Of a stretch of 5,776 nt of DNA, positions 1 through 5,730 are shown in pieces. Position 1 is the stretch's first letter. Each line of letters starts with the position of its first letter. A program made the translations under genes and the position numbers. A model generated the notes under the pieces. It saw only the letters and a list, made by a program, of their open reading frames with translations, had not been told where the DNA came from and searched no databases. The DNA is from CAZVWV01 sp964631745 (GTDB lineage: Bacteria > Bdellovibrionota_C > UBA2361 > JBGSMV01): NCBI GenBank assembly GCA_964631745.1, contig CAZVWV010000175.1, positions 1 through 5,776 on the forward strand, in the 5' to 3' direction.

Positions 1-19
1 ACCCTAGCGGTGCTAGGGT
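1..19. other. 8-bp stem-loop at the window edge
   Basis: Bases 1-8 (ACCCTAGC) and 12-19 (GCTAGGGT) are perfect reverse complements around a GGT loop. On the plus strand no T-run follows. On the minus strand the bases after the stem lie outside the window, so a terminator for minus-strand transcription can be neither shown nor excluded. A minus-strand stop codon (13-15), which closes a 26-codon open stretch, lies inside the stem. Confidence 0.4.
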
Positions 20-380
20 TCCGTGCCAATTCCGTCGAAAACTGCAAGATCTTCAGCCATCTCCGCCACCTCGCTACGATCCAACTGCTCTTTCTAGGTT
101 GAAGATCCCCGAAAGCCCCCTACAAGCTCTCTAGTCCCTAAAGAGCATATCGCCATCTGTTTAAGATTGGTAATAGAGGGATTGGTGGTTTAACTCGAAT
201 CTTCTGTGCTTTGCAGTATCTGGCCGAGCTGGAGCTCAGCGCTCCCGGATATCGCCCCACAAGTTTACCTACTGCGTTCCCAATTTCTTCGCAGTGGAGC
301 AGCTTTTCTCACCATCTTGCTACCGCGAAATAATTCGAGACGGCTTCGAAAAATCGAAGTTAAAATCGGATACTTAAGTC

Positions 381-451
381 GGTTGGCTAAGTGGCATTGG
401 ACGAGTCGTCGGCACTGCTTAATATTCCTGCTTCGCCCGGGTTTTTTTTAG
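381..451 (+). repeat. Dispersed repeat copy A, with a short ORF reading through it
   Basis: Bases 405-433 match 2710-2738 at 24 of 29 positions, including an identical 12-base block at the right end (ATATTCCTGCTT). An upstream block GG(T)TGGCTAAG at 381-391 also matches copy B. An ATG at 206 opens an 81-codon frame through the repeat; its end reads RLAK…W…RRHCLIFLL then a stop at 449-451. Copy B carries the same pattern in its own frame. The N-terminal part of this ORF does not look like a recognisable protein, so the coding status is doubtful. It could instead be a non-coding repeat or the remnant of a mobile or duplicated small gene. Confidence 0.4.
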
Positions 452-659
452 CAGATGCATCACGACTCGCTCGCTATTGGAAATTCTGCGATGTTACGGC
501 AGCCCGTGTGGACCTCATTTTCAGAGAGATCTTGGAAGTAGGGGCACTTCAGGCGGACTAAGTTCAGATTTACTGTTAATGAACAGATATGGAATCTCTA
601 GGATTTCGTAAGTGTCTAATTCCTCGGCGATTGAATCTGTCCGCTACGATATTTGTCGT

Positions 660-1580
660 CTAAAAAACCTGTATCGGTCGAACTGCTTGTCCATAATATC
701 TCAATTCGTTTTTGAATCTGGCAGTTAGTGCGGGGTGCTCCGCACTTCGTAATACGTCGCTGGTTGTGCGCGCGGAAATTTCGATCGCCTTTTTAAGACT
801 GTACTCACCCCCGTGCTGTTGTCGTGTGTCAAGGAGCATAAAGCCGCCAGGTTTTATCCGCTGCATGAGTGCTGGCAAATAGCGGCTAGCGGCATTTAGC
901 AGGTTATAACTGGCCATTTGATAGTAGCCGTCGAGGCCCTTTGGATGTCTACGATCAAGAATATGGAGATGTCGCTGACTATCCAATAAGTCAGCGTGTA
1001 TAAATACAATCTTTCGCGCTCTTACTCTGCCGCCGGGGAAGGCCCACTTGAACTCAATTGTGGTGGTTTGATCGTCGGGTTGTAGAGTAACCTTGATCTG
1101 CTCGCGCAGATTAATTCCATGCCTCACGCCTAGATCATGGAGCTCAAGCAGCAGGTCCTTGGCCAATTGTCTAGGCCTATCTGGGGCAAGAGAAAATCCG
1201 AATTCCGATTTGTGATCTCGGTAGAGCTTCCTTTGTGGGTGACTGCTCCAATCAGCTTGTTCCAGAGCTTGTGTCAACGTTGAAGCAGAAATACCTGAGT
1301 GGTCGATGAAATAACCGATTGAGGCGTTAGTACTGAGAAGAAAACGGGCTGCGCAGCCTCCGCTAGCGCCGTACACATACACAAGCTCCTTATCATCCGG
1401 ATTCACAAGTTGCTTAATATCTAGATCGTGTGCCACAAAGCGTTCCGAAAGCAGTCCATTTATTACTACCGGCAGAAGCGGGATTTGTGTGGAAGTACTC
1501 GCCAGTTTGCGAAGGGCACCGCTAAAGCAATGCTGGTGTGTCGTGAAAGAGAAGCCTGAATCATGTGTTTGGGTAGGCAT
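660..1580 (-). CDS. Hypothetical protein with probable SAM-dependent methyltransferase-like (Rossmann) fold
   Basis: This encodes 306 residues with no signal peptide or membrane segment, so it is probably cytoplasmic. Residues 67-93 read as a beta strand, a glycine-rich turn (GASGG, 71-75) and a second strand ending in Asp93, the layout of motif I of class I SAM-dependent methyltransferases. Residues 191-197 (IVFIHAD) could be a later core strand. Residues 241-252 (RIKPGGFMLLDT) match the 'LkPGG…l' strand-turn common near the end of such domains. The first 60 residues and the stretch 110-175 match nothing I know. The substrate cannot be told, and catalysis is unproven. The ATG at 1578-1580 is preceded by no Shine-Dalgarno sequence. 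The gene stands alone, divergent from the anchored-protein gene, with no partner enzyme beside it. That it is a real gene is well supported by its length and protein-like composition; the fold call is moderate and a specific function would be a guess. Confidence 0.75.
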   Translation of the reverse strand: MPTQTHDSGFSFTTHQHCFSGALRKLASTSTQIPLLPVVINGLLSERFVAHDLDIKQLVNPDDKELVYVYGASGGCAARFLLSTNASIGYFIDHSGISASTLTQALEQADWSSHPQRKLYRDHKSEFGFSLAPDRPRQLAKDLLLELHDLGVRHGINLREQIKVTLQPDDQTTTIEFKWAFPGGRVRARKIVFIHADLLDSQRHLHILDRRHPKGLDGYYQMASYNLLNAASRYLPALMQRIKPGGFMLLDTRQQHGGEYSLKKAIEISARTTSDVLRSAEHPALTARFKNELRYYGQAVRPIQVF

Positions 1581-1743
1581 TTTGTTGGATAGCTTACGAT
1601 ATTTTGGGTTGTAACTAAAGCAAGCACGGGGCAGTCAAACAAGACCGGGCCTCATGTCACCTCTGCCGAAGGTGCTCGACGGCATTCATTCTTCGCGAAG
1701 TGCCCGCTTATCATTTCATTTTGAATAGAACTCCCTGGGTTTA

Positions 1744-1767
1744 AGATCTGCTGTGAGATCTGCTGTG
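1744..1767. repeat. Perfect tandem duplication of a 12-bp unit
   Basis: AGATCTGCTGTG occurs twice head to tail (1744-1755 and 1756-1767) in the intergenic region between the two divergent genes. The first half of each unit, AGATCT, is itself palindromic. It could be replication slippage or a duplicated regulator-binding site. It lies just left of the 1774-1792 hairpin and about 60 bases before the downstream start codon. Confidence 0.75.
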
Positions 1768-1769
1768 CC

Positions 1770-1792
1770 AAAAAGGGGCTAACTTAGCCCCT
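1770..1792 (-). terminator. Stem-loop with U-run on the minus strand; terminator-like
   Basis: AGGGGCTA (1774-1781) pairs perfectly with TAGCCCCT (1785-1792) around an ACT loop. Read on the minus strand the stem is followed by five T (complement of 1770-1774), the form of an intrinsic terminator. No minus-strand gene precedes it: the neighbour to the right is on the plus strand. It might stop antisense transcription, be left over from a lost gene, or act as a hairpin in the 5' leader of the gene at 1828. Confidence 0.4.
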
Positions 1793-1827
1793 GGCCTAAA
1801 GCGGCAGCCTTAGATACTCTTTCCGGT

Positions 1828-2505
1828 ATGAATACCACAGTTGACCCAAACGTAGGGACGTCGTCCGAAAGGGCATTTCCAGAGAAAAAGAAACATGGTT
1901 GTTTTTTTTATGGTTGCCTGACGACTATTGTTCTCGGAATTTTGTTTGCAGCGGGAATATATTTTGGGCTGCGTCATCTCATTTCAAGCACGCTTGAGAA
2001 CTATTCCACCACCGCTCCGCTGACGCTTCCGATGGTATCCGTCACCGATGACCGGGCAAAAGAAGTGGTTTCTAGAGCGGATGCTTTCTTTGATGGATTA
2101 ACGGAAGAGAGCGGCCCAAAAGAGCTCAAACTTACCTCCGAAGAGGCTAATATTCTTATAAATCGGTATCCTGAGCTGCATGGATTGCGCGATCACGTCT
2201 ATGTTTCTACCAAGGATAGCCGCCTCGTGACTCAGCTTAGCTATCCACTTGATAAATTTGGGTTCCCGGGCCGCTTCTTTAACGGCGAGGGAGTGCTGTT
2301 GGTTAAAATGGAGGGCGGTGTCCTGGAGGCTTCGATTGAGTCTCTTATAGTAAAGGGCGTACCAGTGCCGCAGAAAATAATTGAGGGACTTTCGGGAAAG
2401 AACCTCGCTGCAGAACTTTATGAGAAGCAGGAGAGCCTGGCCATCATCAAGCGTCTAAAAAGCGTGCGAATTACCGATGAGGGCATCGGCATTACGCGCA
2501 ATTAG
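1828..2505 (+). CDS. Single-pass membrane-anchored protein of unknown function
   Basis: This encodes 225 residues. A polar, lysine-rich N-terminus (1-23, ending EKKKHG) precedes one strongly hydrophobic segment at about 25-48 (GCFFYGCLTTIVLGILFAAG…), and the remaining roughly 175 residues are soluble-looking. By the positive-inside rule the short N-terminus is cytoplasmic and the large domain lies outside the membrane, periplasmic in a Gram-negative cell. Residues 101-117 (KLTSEEANILINRYPEL) and the later alternation of strand-like stretches (VYVST, LVTQLSYPL, FFNGEGVLLVKMEGGVLEA, IESLIVKGVPVP) suggest a compact beta-rich domain. It resembles, in my recollection, uncharacterised anchored proteins of PVC-group and delta-proteobacterial genomes, but I cannot name a family. 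No Shine-Dalgarno precedes the ATG; a GATACT box ends nine bases before it. It is transcribed divergently from the methyltransferase-like gene and followed by 333 bases without a clear gene. Confidence 0.8.
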   Translation: MNTTVDPNVGTSSERAFPEKKKHGCFFYGCLTTIVLGILFAAGIYFGLRHLISSTLENYSTTAPLTLPMVSVTDDRAKEVVSRADAFFDGLTEESGPKELKLTSEEANILINRYPELHGLRDHVYVSTKDSRLVTQLSYPLDKFGFPGRFFNGEGVLLVKMEGGVLEASIESLIVKGVPVPQKIIEGLSGKNLAAELYEKQESLAIIKRLKSVRITDEGIGITRN

Positions 2506-2664
2506 TCATCTGTTTCTTTATTCTATTTCTCCCCTTCACATACTGGGCCGTTAGTTTTATGGGAGATGGGATGCCCTCGACTACCGAAAAAACAGCGCTG
2601 CGCACCTCTTTACCTCCCACGATGGTTCTTACGGCGTATCAACAGATCGCGTTTCAAAATAACA

Positions 2665-2777
2665 GGCTGGCTAAGCCCAAAAAAATGTTAATTGACAGGT
2701 GGCCGCTGCGTCGACGCCGCTACTTGATATTCCTGCTTTTTCTAGGGTTAAGCAAATACTGCAATACCCAACTATAG
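2665..2777 (+). repeat. Dispersed repeat copy B, with a short ORF reading through it
   Basis: The core at 2710-2738 matches 405-433 at 24 of 29 positions, and GGCTGGCTAAG at 2665-2675 matches 381-391. The distance between the two blocks is about 21 bases longer here than in copy A, a multiple of three. A 72-codon ORF (ATG at 2559, or ATG at 2571 with GGGAG five bases upstream) reads RLAK…RW…RRRRYLIFLLFLG before ending at 2777, parallel to copy A. Of the five core mismatches, three fall at third codon positions and are silent. This hints at a shared small protein, but two copies are too few to prove coding. Confidence 0.4.
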
Positions 2778-2826
2778 TTTCTAAACATAAATGCCGATTA
2801 CCACCACTTAGCGACAAAATAGTCCC

Positions 2827-2831
2827 GGGAG
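2827..2831 (+). promoter_or_regulatory. Shine-Dalgarno site of the receiver gene
   Basis: GGGAG lies seven bases before the ATG at 2839, a standard spacing, and fixes this start codon. It is notable because the other main genes in the window have no comparable site. Confidence 0.6.
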
Positions 2832-2838
2832 TACTCTT

Positions 2839-3225
2839 ATGCGCGTATTAATAGCCGAAGACGAACTTATTAGTTTGAAGATCGTGGAATCAGCTTTGAA
2901 GAACGTGAGCGACCCGGACTTTGCTCTTGATGGGCAAGAGGCCTTCAGAAAGTTCAAAGAGGCGTTCGACGCTGGTAAACGGTATGATCTAATATGTTTG
3001 GACGTGAACATGCCTAGAGAGGACGGCTTGGACTGTTTGGCGCGTATTCGTGAATATGAGGAGAAGAAAGGGGTGGTTGGTGAGGCTTGCGTAAAGGTTT
3101 TAATGGTATCCGGCGTTACCGACCCCGTCTCAGTTTGCGATGCTACCAGTTTGGGCTGTACGGCCTACCTCACCAAGCCGCTTAACACCGCTAAGTTCAA
3201 AAATGAGGTAACGCGGCTAGGTTAA
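2839..3225 (+). CDS. Stand-alone response regulator receiver protein (CheY-like)
   Basis: This encodes 128 residues, the full length of one receiver domain, with no output domain. The active-site residues are in place: the acidic pair Glu7-Asp8 that binds Mg2+, the phosphoacceptor Asp55 in LICLDVNMPREDGL, the hydroxyl residue Ser91 (VLMVSG), Tyr110 and Lys113 followed by Pro (YLTKP). It should accept a phosphoryl group from a histidine kinase or phosphotransfer protein and signal by binding a partner in the cytoplasm. The loop around AGKRYDLICLD and the insertion EYEEKKGVVGEACVKVLM are typical of a stand-alone receiver subgroup seen in PVC and delta-proteobacterial genomes, as far as I recall. 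No kinase or effector gene is nearby, so the pathway is unknown. The start is backed by GGGAG seven bases upstream, the best ribosome-binding site in the window. Confidence 0.95.
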   Translation: MRVLIAEDELISLKIVESALKNVSDPDFALDGQEAFRKFKEAFDAGKRYDLICLDVNMPREDGLDCLARIREYEEKKGVVGEACVKVLMVSGVTDPVSVCDATSLGCTAYLTKPLNTAKFKNEVTRLG

Positions 3226-3255
3226 TAGACAGGCTATAAAACGCTGTGCTACACT
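3226..3255 (+). promoter_or_regulatory. Putative sigma70-type promoter before the small ORF and GT39 gene
   Basis: TAGACA (3226-3231, five of six to the -35 consensus), an 18-base spacer and TACACT (3250-3255, four of six) preceded by TGC, which makes an extended -10. It starts directly after the receiver stop codon and would give a transcript starting near 3262, about 75 bases before the 25-codon ORF. It suggests that the glycosyltransferase is not solely dependent on read-through from the receiver gene. It was found by eye only. Confidence 0.4.
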
Positions 3256-3336
3256 CGCCCCCTATGGTGATTTCTTGCCATGGTGTAAAAGCTATTCTAT
3301 AAAGCCAAGTCCGCTATTTTTTGGAACTTAGTTATC

Positions 3337-3414
3337 ATGACGATTTTTGAAGTAGCAGCGTTTCTTTGCGCCGGTCTGATGGTTCTTACGATGGTATTCG
3401 GGAGCTGGTCGTAG
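3337..3414 (+). CDS. Possible 25-residue hydrophobic membrane peptide
   Basis: An ATG at 3337 opens 25 codons ending in TAG at 3412-3414. The peptide begins MTIFEVAAFLCAGLMVLTMV and ends FGSWS. It is hydrophobic throughout with one acidic residue near the N-terminus, as expected for a one-pass small membrane protein. It lies between the putative promoter and the GT39 gene, 19 bases before the latter's ATG and in a different frame. A weak GGAA lies roughly a dozen bases upstream. It might be a small partner of the membrane glycosyltransferase, a leader peptide that couples translation into it, or a chance ORF. I do not recognise a family. Confidence 0.4.
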   Translation: MTIFEVAAFLCAGLMVLTMVFGSWS

Positions 3415-3433
3415 AGGCTAGGCTGCGTACCAG

Positions 3434-5203
3434 ATGGCAAGCCCAGATAAGGCCCTTAGGATTCAATTCAGCGCAACCTACGTTACTTTATACCTCTCAC
3501 TTTTTGTAATCAGCTCAATCCTAATATTTGTCGTCCCGGTGGGAAGTTCAACTGAAGCACGTGAAGCTCATATAATCAGCTTGCTCGCCTCCGGCAGTGA
3601 TTGGGTCTTACCACTTCGAAACGGTATCTTGCCATCAAAACCACCGCTTTATCACTGGGTGGGCGCCGCACTCACCCTGGCCTTTGGCGATTCAGCCGGG
3701 GTAGCCAGGCTCCCTAGCGTAATTTTTGGGATCGCAACTCTATGGTTGACGCTCTTTTTAGCGCTGCGACTACGGCGTCCGGCTGACGCCCAAGAGCGAT
3801 CGCTTCAGCTCTTAACCACGGCGTTGGTACTACTCACATCTTGGGGATTCTTGGGTCTGATGTTAGAAGCGCGAGTCGATATGACTTTTGCTTTTTGGTG
3901 CACACTCTCAATATCTCTGATCTTAAGACGCTTTAGCTCAGGTTTCCTATCCAATGCTGCGGGGATCTCGCCCGTCACAAGTCATGATTTTTTCTGGTTC
4001 TATTTCTCTGCCGGAATGGCCGTGTTGTCTCGGGGCCCAATTGGATTGATTCTTCCCGTACTGATCTCCTGGGCCTCGTTTGCTTACATAAGCGGCGCGC
4101 GCTCGGCCACGAAAGCTTTTCTCAGGCCCTGTTTGGGATGGCTGGTGTTTTTGTTAGTGGCGATCCCCTGGTACGTTTTGGCGTTCTTAAAGGGCACAGA
4201 TGCTTTCATTTGGCGCCAAGTTGTTTTTGAAAATATATTACGGCTGAGCGGCGGCGCGCATGTAAACACCGAGGCCGTTTGGTTTTATATTCCTTCCTTC
4301 CTGCGATCTGTTTTCCCCTGGTCTGTGTTTTTTGTGCTGTGGGGCCTTACGGGCATAAAGAATTGGCGCGCAGTGCAAAGACTGGATGACGACTCCAGAA
4401 TCAGAAATATCCCTCTGATTTGGTTCATTGTCGGGCTGATATTTTTTAGCAGCGCTTCTGGGAAACGGCATTCATATCTATTGCCGCTTATCCCTGCTGT
4501 AGCCATTTATGTCGGCTGCGGCATTACGGAGTGGGTTTATAGCCTGTCCGAAACTAAACGAAGAATATTCGAGAAGTTTTTTTTGGCGGCGCGCTGGGAA
4601 TGGCTTTTGGTATTATTACTCGTAGCAATGGAGTGTGCACGCTTGCCGACCGTGTTTAGCGGTGGGTTGCAGTACCAGATACTTAATTGGTACAGAAAAG
4701 AGCTGCCCTTGCTTGAGTTAGCGATCCTCGCGGCACTTCTCTTCTCGGTGACTTGGCGCATAGTTTCAAGAGGATGGGGGTGGAGCACGGCCTTGGGAAA
4801 CTTGCTGTGTTTTGTCACGCTAATTCAGGTCATCGCCGTAAGCGGACTAGGAATAAAAAATGCAGTGAAGGGTTACCAAGATTTTGCGCAGCGCCTTCAA
4901 AACTCGTTTGATATAACGCAAGTGGAGATAGTGAAAGATCGCTTTGACGAGTCGTTTGATGCGCTCATGTATTATCTTAGACGCCCGATCAGAGTTTCAA
5001 CGCCGGAGCAGTTCGAGGCAGGATGCTCTGCCGGCCAATGCTTTCAGTATAGATTGCTAAGAAAAGATCTTCTCGATCAATTGCAGCGCGGCCAGCCTCA
5101 GCGCTGGATGCGCTTTGAATTAGCGCAAACTTTTAGTGTCTCAAGCAAGCGCTTTGAGCCGGGGGCTAGTGAGGAGTTCGTGTTGGTAAGGGCTGCTGAG
5201 TGA
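3434..5203 (+). CDS. GT39-family (ArnT/PMT-like) integral membrane glycosyltransferase
   Basis: This encodes 589 residues with about a dozen hydrophobic segments through residue 472 and a soluble C-terminal part from about 475. Family members move a sugar from a polyprenyl-phosphate donor to lipid or protein on the periplasmic side; ArnT itself adds aminoarabinose to lipid A. Signature stretches appear in family order: SSTEAREAH (38-46) in the first periplasmic loop where the acidic catalytic motif sits, SDWVLP (55-60), KPPLYHW (69-75), ARLPS (91-95), ARVDM (146-150, with Asp149 the likely second acidic residue), SRGPIGLILP (199-208, where many relatives have Lys for Arg200), PWYVLA (245-250), RSVFPW (291-296) and KRHSYLLPLIPA (344-355). 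The first motif has Thr-Glu where ArnT has Asp-Glu; TEAREA-type variants are, I believe, common in bacterial relatives. The acceptor and sugar cannot be told. No arn genes are present, so ArnT itself is not claimed. An in-frame stop at 3419-3421 bars an earlier start, and the ATG has only a distant GAGG. Confidence 0.9.
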   Translation: MASPDKALRIQFSATYVTLYLSLFVISSILIFVVPVGSSTEAREAHIISLLASGSDWVLPLRNGILPSKPPLYHWVGAALTLAFGDSAGVARLPSVIFGIATLWLTLFLALRLRRPADAQERSLQLLTTALVLLTSWGFLGLMLEARVDMTFAFWCTLSISLILRRFSSGFLSNAAGISPVTSHDFFWFYFSAGMAVLSRGPIGLILPVLISWASFAYISGARSATKAFLRPCLGWLVFLLVAIPWYVLAFLKGTDAFIWRQVVFENILRLSGGAHVNTEAVWFYIPSFLRSVFPWSVFFVLWGLTGIKNWRAVQRLDDDSRIRNIPLIWFIVGLIFFSSASGKRHSYLLPLIPAVAIYVGCGITEWVYSLSETKRRIFEKFFLAARWEWLLVLLLVAMECARLPTVFSGGLQYQILNWYRKELPLLELAILAALLFSVTWRIVSRGWGWSTALGNLLCFVTLIQVIAVSGLGIKNAVKGYQDFAQRLQNSFDITQVEIVKDRFDESFDALMYYLRRPIRVSTPEQFEAGCSAGQCFQYRLLRKDLLDQLQRGQPQRWMRFELAQTFSVSSKRFEPGASEEFVLVRAAE

Positions 5204-5264
5204 GGAGGCGCTGGCGCTGCTGTGATTGTCATTATGATAATTTCTGGAGAAACTTCACCGAATG

Positions 5265-5507
5265 CTAACCGCATACTTTGCGGTCATATTCAGTAATAGG
5301 CGTCAGAATATCCTTCTCGCAAATTAGAAACCTAGCTAAACGGTCGGGCTTACAGACTACTCTCTTGGGTCGAAAAGGAACCACGATAGCCAACGGCTGG
5401 TTGTGCTTTCGTATCAAAATTTCGTAACCTGTTCTGAAAACATTTTCCAACAGTCGATGGGCATGTGTTCGAAATTTGCAAACTGAATAGCTTTTAATCG
5501 TCTTCAT
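5265..5507 (-). CDS. Phd/YefM-family type II antitoxin, no toxin beside it
   Basis: This encodes 80 residues. Residues 8-45 (SVCKFRTHAHRLLENVFRTG, then YEILIRKHNQPLAIVVPF) follow the Phd/YefM pattern closely: an N-terminal DNA-binding domain with helix 'sv.efr.h..rlle.v..tG', a beta strand, the 'r.gkp.A.vvp' turn and strand. The C-terminal part (KDILTPITEYD, 66-75) matches the toxin-binding tail 'gDi..P…', though the usual tryptophan near the end is Arg76 here. Such proteins neutralise a PIN, Doc or RelE-type toxin and repress their own promoter. Normally the toxin gene follows; here only 61 bases separate the antitoxin stop from the convergent GT39 gene, and no toxin is visible upstream either. 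It may be an orphan antitoxin, a solitary regulator, or a decaying remnant. A TGT-TACATT box (5514-5522) ends six bases before the ATG, which would give a leaderless mRNA. Confidence 0.85.
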   Translation of the reverse strand: MKTIKSYSVCKFRTHAHRLLENVFRTGYEILIRKHNQPLAIVVPFRPKRVVCKPDRLARFLICEKDILTPITEYDRKVCG

Positions 5508-5513
5508 TATTGG

Positions 5514-5522
5514 AATGTAACA
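5514..5522 (-). promoter_or_regulatory. Possible extended -10 box of the antitoxin gene
   Basis: On the minus strand TGT-TACATT fits an extended -10 (four of six plus TG). Standard spacing would put the transcript start on the A of the antitoxin ATG, giving a leaderless mRNA, in line with the missing Shine-Dalgarno. The hexamer at -35 (CTGCTT) is poor, so the call rests on the -10 alone. Confidence 0.25.
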
Positions 5523-5580
5523 CGAATCAGGCTAACAAGCAGAGAGTATCCCCGAAATTTTCTTTGGGTCGCGAGTGTCG

Positions 5581-5591
5581 GCCAAATTGGC
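5581..5591. repeat. Short palindrome GCCAA-A-TTGGC
   Basis: Five bases pair perfectly around a single central A. It lies about 75 bases upstream of the antitoxin start. It could be an operator half-site pair, since Phd-type antitoxins bind palindromes, but its distance from the start and the short length make that weak. Confidence 0.3.
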
Positions 5592-5668
5592 AATCTTACC
5601 TCAGAATCTCTGCGCAAAAGCTGGGCGAAGCACGAGAACGATTGGACCGCCGAGTTCTGAGTCGGCCG

Positions 5669-5704
5669 GGGGATTTGAGCAATTACGCAATTGCTCAAAT
5701 CCCC
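5669..5704. repeat. Perfect 16-bp inverted repeat with a 4-base loop
   Basis: GGGGATTTGAGCAATT (5669-5684) and AATTGCTCAAATCCCC (5689-5704) are exact reverse complements around ACGC. Neither strand has a T-run after the stem, so it is not a standard intrinsic terminator. A weaker stem GCCGA/TCGGC (5649-5653 with 5662-5666) stands next to it on the left and a GCGGACG/CGTCCGC hairpin (5731-5747) on the right. It may be a protein-binding palindrome, a folded RNA, a REP-like or recombination-site element, or a convergent-transcript hairpin. Confidence 0.85.
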
Positions 5705-5730
5705 TCATAAAGCACGAGATGTTATGTAGC

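Larger units (their letters stand above)
1..659. other. Long region without a convincing gene; possible decayed sequence
   Basis: I see no gene here that I would defend. On the minus strand an open stretch from 93 to 13 reads as an acidic C-terminal-like peptide (…AEMAEDLAVFDGIGTEP, stop), but a stop codon precedes it in frame. On the plus strand another frame, ending at a TAA at about 328, reads protein-like (…LQYLAELELSAPGYRP…) but has no usable ATG start. These short fragments in different frames would fit degraded genes, or chance. The region also holds a CTTCGA-AAAA-TCGAAG hairpin at 344-359, copy A of a dispersed repeat (381-451) and a run of eight T at 442-449. Confidence 0.4.
2506..2838. 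other. 333-base intergenic region with repeat copy B and a possible small ORF
   Basis: A T-rich stretch follows the upstream stop codon (2506-2532) without a hairpin, so no intrinsic terminator is evident. The middle holds a possible 72-codon ORF (2559-2777) that ends in an arginine-rich then hydrophobic peptide within the repeat. The right part is AT-rich, with a TATAGT box at 2773-2778 that could be a -10 element for the receiver gene, though I see no good -35 at the right spacing. Confidence 0.4.

Noticed and set aside
425..451. Intrinsic terminator at CCCGGG followed by eight T
   Set aside because: The T-run is good, but CCCGGG has no loop and no upstream stretch pairs with it to make a stable stem. 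No gene ends just before it either.
573..586. LexA-like box CTGTTAATGAACAG
   Set aside because: The CTG and CAG arms are 8 bases apart, not the 10 of the enterobacterial SOS box, and no SOS-type gene follows. It is treated as a chance 5-bp inverted repeat.
2692..2731. Promoter from TTGACA (2692-2697) inside the repeat region
   Set aside because: No acceptable -10 lies 16-18 bases downstream; the nearest candidate, GATATT, is 28 bases away.
4084..4818. Several minus-strand ORFs of 61-93 codons inside the GT39 gene
   Set aside because: They lie opposite a well-supported coding region and encode composition typical of antisense frames.
5507..5698. 63-codon minus-strand ORF ending TAATG into the antitoxin start
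   Set aside because: The stop-start overlap looks like translational coupling, but the ORF needs a TTG start inside the 16-bp inverted repeat and the protein resembles nothing. Its first ten residues simply mirror the end of a plus-strand ORF because the repeat is palindromic.
5531..5730. Integron attC-like site (GCTAAC … GTTATG with internal hairpins)
   Set aside because: The ends do not fit RYYYAAC and GTTRRRY as a complementary pair, the spacing of almost 200 bases is long, and the genes in the window lie on both strands without regular attC sites.
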